The notes below the pieces were generated by a model. It saw only the letters and a list, made by a program, of their open reading frames with translations. It was not told the origin of the DNA and ran no database searches. From SCUN01 sp964343975 (GTDB lineage Bacteria; Acidobacteriota; Vicinamibacteria; Vicinamibacterales; SCN-69-37): DNA of 8,564 bases. Where the stretch lies: assembly GCA_964343975.1 (NCBI GenBank), contig CAYFLU010000144.1, positions 1-8,564 of the forward strand. Direction: 5' to 3'. The translations under genes and the position numbers were made by a program. Positions 1 through 6,789 of the stretch are shown one piece after another (position 1 is the first letter of the stretch; each line of letters begins with the position of its first letter).

Positions 1-586
1 CGCGCGCGCTCTGCACGAGCGTCTGCGGTCCCATCTCGACGGTGAGCACGAGCGTGGCGCGGTCGGGATCGTGCGACGTGTCGAGTGACGGGCGCACACG
101 CGCCTGACGATAGCCGCGCTCCGACAGCATGCGCTCGACGGCGCGCGCCGCGGCATCGGCCTGCGCGGTGCGCGGCACGCCGACAAATTGCTGCTGCAGC
201 TCGCGCTCGAGTTCGCCCGGCGCGATGCCGCGGGCGCCGGTGATCGACACGCGATCGACGGGGTGACGCGGCACGAGATCGAAGAAGAGGGCGACGCCGG
301 CGCCGTCCACGCGACCGCGCACGCGGATGTCGTCGAACCGTCCGGCGCCGTGCAGCTGCATCAGGCTCGCGCGCAACTCGGCGAGATCGAGCGGCCGGCC
401 GCGGCGCACTTCGATGAGTGCGAAGAGATCCGTCGCCTCGGTCGGCCGGCCTTCGACTTCCAGACGGATCGACGTCACCGGCCGGCCGGCGAGCGCGTCG
501 ACCGGATCGCCCTGCGGCGCAGCGGCCGCGCTCACCGCGGTGGTGAGCAGCATCGACGACACGAGCAGGGCACGGAGCAGCGACAT
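1..586 (-). CDS. Omp85 family (BamA/TamA-type) outer membrane protein, N-terminal part
   Basis: The gene starts at ATG 586-584 and runs off the low end of the window, leaving 195 residues with no stop. Residues 1-23 form a typical Sec signal peptide: a short start with Arg5, a hydrophobic core (ALLVSSMLLTTAV) and an Ala-rich cleavage region near A20-A23. Two POTRA-like repeats follow. The first spans about residues 36-106, including a helix pair, a G-R-F-D-D-I turn (82-87) and a closing strand. The second spans about 109-187, with V-S-I-T-G opening it and E-R-G-Y near 156-159. POTRA domains in this family are periplasmic and bind substrates or partners ahead of a C-terminal 16-stranded barrel, which would lie outside the window. 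The start codon overlaps the stop of the upstream tamB-like gene by one base (TGATG) and has no clear Shine-Dalgarno, suggesting coupled translation. The neighbour points to a TamA-like role. BamA itself, or a two-partner secretion or autotransporter-assembly relative, cannot be excluded without the barrel. Confidence 0.85.
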   Translation of the reverse strand, partial: MSLLRALLVSSMLLTTAVSAAAAPQGDPVDALAGRPVTSIRLEVEGRPTEATDLFALIEVRRGRPLDLAELRASLMQLHGAGRFDDIRVRGRVDGAGVALFFDLVPRHPVDRVSITGARGIAPGELERELQQQFVGVPRTAQADAAARAVERMLSERGYRQARVRPSLDTSHDPDRATLVLTVEMGPQTLVQSAR

Positions 587-588
587 CA
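584..588 (-). promoter_or_regulatory. TGATG stop/start overlap, TamB-like to Omp85-like
   Basis: The minus strand reads TGATG: the TamB-like stop TGA shares its A with the Omp85-type start ATG. No purine-rich ribosome site precedes it (the preceding bases encode R-H-R-F), so translation of the outer-membrane partner probably depends on termination of the TamB-like protein. This would tie the amounts of the two proteins together. Confidence 0.7.
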
Positions 589-3500
589 GAAGCGGTGGCG
601 CACGCGGAAGTCGAGCGCGAAGGACTGATCTTCGTTCTTGGAGAGCACCCAGGACAACTGGTCGTTCTGATCGTACTCGAGCAGGATCACCTCGGCGCGG
701 CCCGTGTTGAGCGCGCGCGTGTAGGTCACGAACACGCGGTCCGACACGCGCTTGCCGAGCGTCACACGCGCGCTCGGACTGAGCTGCGCCGCGTCGCTGA
801 AGCCGAGCAGCGGCGTGATCTGCACGGTGTCGACGCCGAGCGTGCGTTCCATCACCTTGCCGACCGAGGCCGAGAGCGGGCTCGTGAGCAGGCGCGCCGC
901 ACTGGCGCGCAGAAGATTCAGGTTCGCCTGCTGCGGGTTGTCGAGCGAGCGCAGCTCGGCTTCGCTCAGCTTCGTCGGATCGGTCTCGCCGAAGAGGAGC
1001 GACACGATGTCGATCTGCGGCAACTGCGGATCGGACGTGAAGGTCGGCATGAGCCGGTCGGTGGTGCCGGTCACGCCAACGCCGATCCGGTAGGTCTGTC
1101 CGTACGACGTGAAGTTGCCGTTCTTCACACGCACGCGCGTTTCGGCTTCGATGTCGAACACCGGCTGAATCACGGCCGGATTGGTGAACTCGACGGCGCC
1201 GCGCTGCACGACGAAGCGGTTGCCCTGGAACGTGGCTTCACCGCGATTGATGTCCACGCGGCCGGTGAGTGAGGGGCGATCGTAGGAGCCGCGGAGCGTG
1301 AGGTCCGCGCTCGCCACGATGTGCGCGAGCGCGTTGTCCACGCGCAGCGTCTGCGGCGCGAGCACCTGCACTTCATAGGTCAGCGGAATCCCCGTCTCCG
1401 CGGTCGTGCCCGTGATCGCGCCACCGGCGGCCGCCTCGGCCGCGCCGAATCCGAGCAGGCCCATCTCGCTGTCGAGCTCGCGCGTCATGGCCGTGTGCAG
1501 CACCGTGACCGTCCCCGAGAGTTCGGCCGCGGACGTGGTGCCGCGCACCGCGAGATCGGCGTTGAGCCGCGACTGGAAGCCTTCGGGATACCGCAGCGTC
1601 ATCGCGCGGCCCATCGCCGTGAGGTTCAGTTCGTCAGGGCGATAGCCCTTAAGACCGATCGTGCCGCCGAGCTGCACGTCACCGCCGCCGAGCTTGCCGC
1701 GCACGCCGTCGAGGCGGATGCCGTCCGAGTCGAAGAGCACGCGGCCGTTCAGATCGTCGAACGAATGCGGCAGCGAGTAGTAGCGCAGCCGGCCCTTCGC
1801 CACCGTGGCGTTGCCGGAGAACTGCGGCTCGCGCATGTCGCCGCTCACGGTCGCCGTGAGCGTCGCCGCGCCCGACGCGCGCAGATCCGGAAAGAACGCC
1901 TGCAGGATCGCAAGGTTCGCGCCGCCATTGGCCGTGAGCGAGACCTGCTCGTCCTTGAGCGAGACGTCGCCGCTGAGGTCGAGCGACGTGTCGTCACCGA
2001 CGAGCCGGAAGCGGCCCACGCGGAACACGCTGTCGGCCAGCGTGAGATGCAGCGGGCCGTCGTTGCGCAGCGGGTAGTCGAAGAGCCGGAGATCGGCGCG
2101 GTCGATGGTGACGTCGAGCCCGAGGTAGTTGAGGTCGACGAGCTCGCCCGACACGCGCACCGAGCCGCTCACAATCGCCGACGCATACGGCGAGATCTTC
2201 GTCTGCGGCGAGATGAGCCGCAGATACGGATCGATGGCGGTGTTCGTCACACGCAGCGTGAGCTCCGTGTCCATCTCGTCGTTCATGCCGACGCTGCCCG
2301 AACCGGAGATGCTGAGGCGCGGCGACGCGGCTTCGAGCGCATCGATGACCACGGTCTTCTTGAGATAGTGCAGGCGCGCCGAGACCTGCCCGATGCCCTC
2401 GTCGCCGGCATAGAGATCCGCGATCGACCCGCGCGCTTCGTACGTCGGATCGAGCGAATTGCCGGTGCCGCTCGCCGTGAAGTTCAGCTGCCCCGTGAGC
2501 GGCGCCGCGGGATACCGCCACGTGTCGAGCGACTCCACCGGAATCCGCTCGCCGCGGAACTCGAACGAATACGTCGACGTGTGCCAGTCGCTGAAGGCCG
2601 CGCCACGGACGATGCCCGTGCTCTTGTGGAGCTCGATGCCGTCGGTGCGCACGCCCGCGTACTCGAACCGCAACGTCGCCGTCGCGTAGTCGAACGACTC
2701 CTTCCAGCCCACGCCGTTGTCGAAGCGCAGATTGCCGAAGCCGTCCGGGCGATCATAGCCACCCCACAGGTGCAGCTCCGTGCTCACCGCGCCGTCCACC
2801 GGCCAGTCGTCCATGAGGAGCGCGTGCCGCATCTCGCGAATCGGCCACCGCTGAATGCTCACGAGCGCGTCGAGCTCCTGCCCCTTGTCCTTGCGCGGAT
2901 ACCCGATCGAATAGCGCCCGCTCGCCGTGATCATGCCGCCCCACCGCTCGAACGTCGCCTTCGAGACGTCGGCATACAGGTTGTCGATCACCATCGACGC
3001 GCGCGCGCGGCCCCAGTCCACATCCCAGTAGCGCAGGTGCTCGCCGTCGAACGTGCCTTCGATGTGCGGATCCCAGAAGTGTTTCGTGAGCACGCCGTCA
3101 AACGTGCCGTAGCCGCCGACATCCACCACCGACGCCGGCGACTTGAACGCCGCCAACAACTCCACAAGCAGGCGGTCGCTCTCCTGCCAGTCGGTGCTCA
3201 TGAGATGAAACGGCATGTGCGAGTTCGCGCCGTACTCGGTGCGGCCCTTGAAGCTGAGATACGTGTGCGGCGTCGAGATCCAGCTGCCCTCCGCCGCCTC
3301 CATGTACGTCGGCTGCCACGTGTAGGCCACGCGCCCGCTCATCGCATACGGACTCAGCCGCCGCTTCGCATCGAACGGACCATCCTTGATCACGGGCTGA
3401 TAGCCCTCGGGCACCGTCGGCGTCGTGAGTGCCGCATTGTCCGGCGCCACACTCGCGATTTCACCGCTGCCGTGCTTGGTCGGCCCGAAATGCCCGCTCG

Positions 3501-4689
3501 TCCATTGCAGGTAATTGCGTCCGGTGGCGCGCCCCGCCATGCGGAACACGGGCCAGCCCAAACTGTCGCCGAAGGCCGTGAGGTCCACGCCTTCATACCG
3601 CACGTCCCACGACGCGGTCGGCGGCGTCGGCTCACCGAGCGGCGCGAGCGAGTAGCCCTGCACCGCGCGGCCGCCATGAAATTCCGACGTGAGCGTCATG
3701 ACATCGAGCCGGTGTGGCATCCAGTGCACCTGCCCGCTGATGTTCGGGAAGGGATACCGTCCGAACGTCGTCTGCACCCCGAACAACGGACTGCTGATCG
3801 TGCCCGTCACGTCGTAGCCGCCCTTGTACTTGTGGAAGACGCCGTCGAAATGTCCGCGCCCGTCGAGCTCCCAGTTCGCGCCGTCGAAAAACACCCGCCG
3901 GATCTCGGGCAACTGCAATTCCGACGTGAACTTGTAGCTCTGCTCGGGCCAGTGCGCGAAGTCGATGTACCCCGCCAGCTCCGATACGGCGCCGTCAGTG
4001 AGCAACTGGCCGCGGTGCACGCGCAGGTAACTGCCGTCGATGCGGAAGCCGCCTTCGAGCGCCGCCGTCATCGGCAGATACTGCTGAATCGTCAGCGTGC
4101 CGCCCGTGAACTTGACCTTGCCGTAATACGCATTCAGCGCGCGCGCCACCACGATGTTGACGTTCCGGCACACGACACTCCAGTGCGTGTCGTGATCCTG
4201 GTACGCGACCTCGCTGTCGTCCGTGATGACCTGTCGTGTCGTGATTGTGAACGGCAGCGGCTTCGACGGGCCGTCGCGCTTCTTCGGCTTCGGGAGGTTG
4301 TTGACGTCGTTCGGCCACGACTCGATCGCGATCTGCATGCCCGAGATGCGGACGTAGTCGATGATGAGCGCGCGCGAGAACACCGTCCACCAGGGCAAGC
4401 TCACCGCCACGCGGCGGATCTTCGCGAACGGCGGCTGCTCCTTCGTGAGGCTTTCGATGACGACGTCGGTGATCTCGAATTCGCCGCGGGCCACAAACGC
4501 GCGAACCTTGCCGATGTGAACGGGACGCTGCAGGTAGTTGGTGGCCTCGCGCTCGGCGATCGCGCGCACGGCCGGACCGAGGTCGATCGCAAACGACGCG
4601 ACGATCGCGCCGGCAGCCGCGGCCAGGAGCACGCCGAGGACACGGCGTCCCCAGAGGCGCACCACGGGCCAGCGGACTGTAGCGGTCAC
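586..4689 (-). CDS. tamB: TamB/AsmA-like translocation and assembly module protein
   Basis: This encodes 1367 residues, in the size range of TamB (E. coli about 1260). A basic N-terminus (R6, R11, R15, R16) precedes one membrane helix at about 17-35. Residues 45-110 look like an AsmA-type start (Y-L-Q-R-P-V-H-I-G near 48-56). A very long beta-rich region follows. The C-terminal part, about 1000-1367, resembles the TamB (DUF490) domain: L-P-Q-I-D-I-V-S-L-L-F-G begins at 1223, and the closing strands end in F1367. TamB proteins are anchored in the inner membrane and span the periplasm as a hydrophobic beta-groove, working with TamA and moving phospholipids or helping outer-membrane protein insertion. 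The start is GTG at 4689, 29 nt after the biotin carrier gene. Its ribosome site is weak (GGTAAG, 8 nt upstream), and GTG codons at residues 9 and 10 are alternatives. Residues 1-725 are rich in Trp, whereas the rest has one. I saw a single Cys. The TamB assignment rests on the C-terminus and the Omp85 neighbour. Confidence 0.9.
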   Translation of the reverse strand: MTATVRWPVVRLWGRRVLGVLLAAAAGAIVASFAIDLGPAVRAIAEREATNYLQRPVHIGKVRAFVARGEFEITDVVIESLTKEQPPFAKIRRVAVSLPWWTVFSRALIIDYVRISGMQIAIESWPNDVNNLPKPKKRDGPSKPLPFTITTRQVITDDSEVAYQDHDTHWSVVCRNVNIVVARALNAYYGKVKFTGGTLTIQQYLPMTAALEGGFRIDGSYLRVHRGQLLTDGAVSELAGYIDFAHWPEQSYKFTSELQLPEIRRVFFDGANWELDGRGHFDGVFHKYKGGYDVTGTISSPLFGVQTTFGRYPFPNISGQVHWMPHRLDVMTLTSEFHGGRAVQGYSLAPLGEPTPPTASWDVRYEGVDLTAFGDSLGWPVFRMAGRATGRNYLQWTSGHFGPTKHGSGEIASVAPDNAALTTPTVPEGYQPVIKDGPFDAKRRLSPYAMSGRVAYTWQPTYMEAAEGSWISTPHTYLSFKGRTEYGANSHMPFHLMSTDWQESDRLLVELLAAFKSPASVVDVGGYGTFDGVLTKHFWDPHIEGTFDGEHLRYWDVDWGRARASMVIDNLYADVSKATFERWGGMITASGRYSIGYPRKDKGQELDALVSIQRWPIREMRHALLMDDWPVDGAVSTELHLWGGYDRPDGFGNLRFDNGVGWKESFDYATATLRFEYAGVRTDGIELHKSTGIVRGAAFSDWHTSTYSFEFRGERIPVESLDTWRYPAAPLTGQLNFTASGTGNSLDPTYEARGSIADLYAGDEGIGQVSARLHYLKKTVVIDALEAASPRLSISGSGSVGMNDEMDTELTLRVTNTAIDPYLRLISPQTKISPYASAIVSGSVRVSGELVDLNYLGLDVTIDRADLRLFDYPLRNDGPLHLTLADSVFRVGRFRLVGDDTSLDLSGDVSLKDEQVSLTANGGANLAILQAFFPDLRASGAATLTATVSGDMREPQFSGNATVAKGRLRYYSLPHSFDDLNGRVLFDSDGIRLDGVRGKLGGGDVQLGGTIGLKGYRPDELNLTAMGRAMTLRYPEGFQSRLNADLAVRGTTSAAELSGTVTVLHTAMTRELDSEMGLLGFGAAEAAAGGAITGTTAETGIPLTYEVQVLAPQTLRVDNALAHIVASADLTLRGSYDRPSLTGRVDINRGEATFQGNRFVVQRGAVEFTNPAVIQPVFDIEAETRVRVKNGNFTSYGQTYRIGVGVTGTTDRLMPTFTSDPQLPQIDIVSLLFGETDPTKLSEAELRSLDNPQQANLNLLRASAARLLTSPLSASVGKVMERTLGVDTVQITPLLGFSDAAQLSPSARVTLGKRVSDRVFVTYTRALNTGRAEVILLEYDQNDQLSWVLSKNEDQSFALDFRVRHRF

Positions 4690-4718
4690 AATGTCAGCTT
4701 ACCGTGAGGCGGCCGGGA

Positions 4719-5234
4719 TCATTCGATCACGGCCAGGAGCCGGCCGGCCTCGACCGACTGACCTTCGGTGACCGCGATTTCCTTGATCTTGCCGGCCTTG
4801 GGCGCACCGAGCTCGTTCTCCATCTTCATCGCTTCAACGACCAGCACGCCCTGACGATGGGCGACCTCGTCGCCGGGTTTCACCAGGATGCGCACGACAC
4901 GGCCCGGCATCGGCGCGGTGATGCGCTGGGCGCCGGCCTTCGCGCCGCCACCGCTGTCGCCGCGCTGATGCCGGCGCGCGTCGACCGCCGCGGTGACATC
5001 GGCCGTCGGCAACTGCACGAACCATTCGCCGCCGGGCTTGTCGGTGAGCGCGACGTCGATGCTGCGCCCGTCGGCAAACACAAGCGACAGGCCGAGCTCG
5101 GTGCGGCGCGCGTCGACCTCGGCCGGCTGTCCGTCGATGAGCACGCGGAACGCGCCGCCTTGCGGACCGGCGGCGCCGATCTTCTCGACGGTGACTTTGT
5201 GCGTGCGTTCGTTGATGTCGATCTCGAAATGCAC
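4719..5234 (-). CDS. Biotin carboxyl carrier subunit of acyl-CoA carboxylase
   Basis: This 171-residue protein carries the biotin that shuttles CO2 between the biotin carboxylase and carboxyltransferase. The biotinyl domain occupies about 105-171: A-P-M-P-G at 107-111 and the biotinylation motif E-A-M-K-M at 134-138, with K137 the biotin-accepting lysine 34 residues from the C-terminus, the usual distance. Residues 1-90 are beta-rich (MHFEIDIN..., FRVLIDG, WFVQLP) and resemble the BT domain that in fused PCC/MCC alpha subunits docks the beta subunit. A Gly/Ala linker (94-103) joins the two. Unlike E. coli AccB there is no long Pro/Ala-rich thumb-type N-terminus, so this looks like the detached C-terminal half of a PCC-type alpha subunit. 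The GTG start at 5234 is 2 nt after the biotin carboxylase stop and is supported by a GAGGAA ribosome site 6 nt upstream. A lipoyl carrier is unlikely because the A-M-K-M motif is exact. Confidence 0.95.
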   Translation of the reverse strand: MHFEIDINERTHKVTVEKIGAAGPQGGAFRVLIDGQPAEVDARRTELGLSLVFADGRSIDVALTDKPGGEWFVQLPTADVTAAVDARRHQRGDSGGGAKAGAQRITAPMPGRVVRILVKPGDEVAHRQGVLVVEAMKMENELGAPKAGKIKEIAVTEGQSVEAGRLLAVIE

Positions 5235-5236
5235 GG

Positions 5237-6772
5237 CTAATTCCTCAGTCCTTCACGGAGCGCGCTCTGGCGCCAGGCGCCGCTCTGACGGCCGCCACCC
5301 GCCGTGCCGGTCACCGCGCGGTGCGCGCGGAACCACGACATGAGCGCCACCGCGACGAGCGCGGCGCGTTCGTCCGCCGGCGTCGCCACCGCGAACGTCT
5401 GCCCCTTGCGCGTGGCCAGCAACTGATCGAGATACGTCGTGTCGAACCGGCTCTCGAGAAATTCCGGCTGCGTCGTCAGCCACTGAAAGAACGGCGTCGT
5501 CGTCTTCACACCGACCACGCGGTATTCGTCGAGCGCGCGCCGCAAACGCGCCACGGCGTCGGCGCGCGTATCGCCCCACACGACGAGCTTCGCGATCATG
5601 GAGTCGTAGAAGATCGGGATCTCGAAACCCGAGGCCACGCCGCGATCGTCACGCACGCCGGGACCGGTCGGCGCGCTCAGCGCGCGCACGAGGCCGGGCG
5701 ACGGCATGAAGCCGCGATCGGGATCCTCGGCGTAGATACGGCACTCGATCGCATGGGCGCGAGGCGTCAACGCCTGCTCCGGATCGATCGTGAGCTTCTC
5801 ACCGAGCGCGATCTTCAGCTGCCAGTGCACGAGGTCGATGCCCGTGACCTGCTCGGTCACCGGATGTTCGACCTGCAGGCGCGTGTTCATCTCGAGGAAG
5901 TAGAAGCGCCCCTGTCCGTCGGGCGTGTCTTCGTAGAGGAACTCGATCGTGCCGGCGTTCGTGTAGCCGACCGAGCGCGCGACCATCGCCGCGCATTCAG
6001 CCATCGCGCGGCGCGTGGCCGGCGAGAGCGCCATCGACGGCGACTCTTCCACGACCTTCTGGTGCCGCCGCTGGATCGAGCACTCGCGCTCGACGAACGG
6101 AATCACCGTGCCGTGATGATCGCCGAGCAACTGAATCTCGATGTGGCGCGGCTTGACGATGCGGCGCTCGAGATACACCGCGCTGTCGCCGAACGCCGAC
6201 CCGGCTTCCGAGCGTGCCGTGCGGATCGCCGGCAGCAGTTCGTCCGGCGTGTTCACCGTGCGCATGCCCTTGCCGCCGCCACCGGCGACGGCTTTGACGA
6301 CGAGCGGATAGCCGATGCGCGCGGCCTCGGCCACGATCTCGGCATCGGTCGCGGTGTCGGGAAACGGCGCTTCCGTGCCGGGCACGACCGGCACGCCGGC
6401 CTTGATCGCGGCCTGGCGCGCGGCGGTCTTGCTGCCCATGAGCGCGATCACTTCGGGCGTCGGCCCGACGAACGTGAGGCCGGCTGCGACGCACGCCTCG
6501 CCGAAGTCTTCGTTCTCGGCGAGAAACCCGTAGCCCGGATGCACGAGCGACGCACCCGACCGCTTCGCGACGTCGAGGATCTTGTCGATGCGCAGGTAGC
6601 TCTCGCTCGCGGGATTCGGCCCGAGCGGATACGCCTCATCGGCGAGCCGCACGTGCATCGCGTTGCGATCGCACTCCGAATACACCGCCACCGTGCCGAA
6701 GCCGAGTTCCTTGCACGCGCGGATCACGCGCACGGCGATTTCGCCGCGATTGGCAATGAGGACCTTCTTCAT
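5237..6772 (-). CDS. accC: Biotin carboxylase subunit of acyl-CoA carboxylase
   Basis: This is the ATP-grasp enzyme that carboxylates biotin with bicarbonate and ATP. From ATG 6772 it has 511 residues, starting with the family's usual M-K-K-V-L-I-A-N-R-G-E-I. Visible motifs (numbering from this Met): H-P-G-Y-G-F-L-A-E-N at 78-87; glycine-rich ATP loop G-G-G-G-K-G-M at 164-170; E-C-S-I-Q-R-R-H-Q-K at 230-239; metal ligands E277 and E294; catalytic stretch E-M-N-T-R-L-Q-V-E-H-P at 294-304; and R345 in C-R-I-Y-A-E-D. All key residues are present. E. coli AccC is about 449 residues; the extra tail here, about 455-511, ends in G-A-W-R (498-501), which resembles the hinge leading to the BT domain in fused PCC/MCC alpha subunits. 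That suggests PCC-type ancestry. A GTG at 6793 overlapping the beta-subunit stop (GTGA) would add seven residues; I prefer the ATG because family similarity begins there, although neither start has a strong ribosome site. PycA or urea carboxylase is unlikely given the neighbours. Confidence 0.96.
   Translation of the reverse strand: MKKVLIANRGEIAVRVIRACKELGFGTVAVYSECDRNAMHVRLADEAYPLGPNPASESYLRIDKILDVAKRSGASLVHPGYGFLAENEDFGEACVAAGLTFVGPTPEVIALMGSKTAARQAAIKAGVPVVPGTEAPFPDTATDAEIVAEAARIGYPLVVKAVAGGGGKGMRTVNTPDELLPAIRTARSEAGSAFGDSAVYLERRIVKPRHIEIQLLGDHHGTVIPFVERECSIQRRHQKVVEESPSMALSPATRRAMAECAAMVARSVGYTNAGTIEFLYEDTPDGQGRFYFLEMNTRLQVEHPVTEQVTGIDLVHWQLKIALGEKLTIDPEQALTPRAHAIECRIYAEDPDRGFMPSPGLVRALSAPTGPGVRDDRGVASGFEIPIFYDSMIAKLVVWGDTRADAVARLRRALDEYRVVGVKTTTPFFQWLTTQPEFLESRFDTTYLDQLLATRKGQTFAVATPADERAALVAVALMSWFRAHRAVTGTAGGGRQSGAWRQSALREGLRN
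5241..5246 (-). promoter_or_regulatory. Shine-Dalgarno site for the biotin carrier gene
   Basis: GAGGAA on the minus strand sits 6 nt before the GTG at 5234, a near-ideal spacing. It lies inside the last codons of the biotin carboxylase gene (CTG-AGG-AAT-TAG). It is the clearest ribosome site at any junction in the window. It decides the GTG start of the carrier and shows that the carrier is translated as a separate protein and not through a sequencing frameshift. Confidence 0.75.
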
Positions 6773-6789
6773 GGCAGACCGGGGCGCGC

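Noticed and set aside
1..10. Alternating CG run at the window edge (and similar at about 3000)
   Set aside because: Short CG alternation is common in coding DNA with this codon use (Ala/Arg codons); it is not a repeat array or a regulatory site I can support.
188..710. Small plus-strand frames near the low end of the window
   Set aside because: They are antisense to the signal peptide/POTRA-coding region and the end of the TamB-like gene, with Arg-rich shadow composition and no supporting signal.
1321..4707. A 1128-residue open frame on the plus strand opposite the TamB-like gene
   Set aside because: The translation is dominated by Arg, Ala, His, Val and Glu with no recognisable domain, signal or ribosome site. 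It is the expected antisense shadow of a GC-rich gene whose third codon positions avoid A/T, which removes stops on the other strand. The minus-strand frame has a membrane anchor, a TamB C-terminus and coupled neighbours.
5232..5239. Biotin carboxylase and carrier as one gene broken by a frameshift (pseudogene)
   Set aside because: Both halves keep all key residues and full domains, and the carrier has its own well-spaced GAGGAA site and GTG start. A natural two-gene arrangement is more likely, though relatives should be compared.
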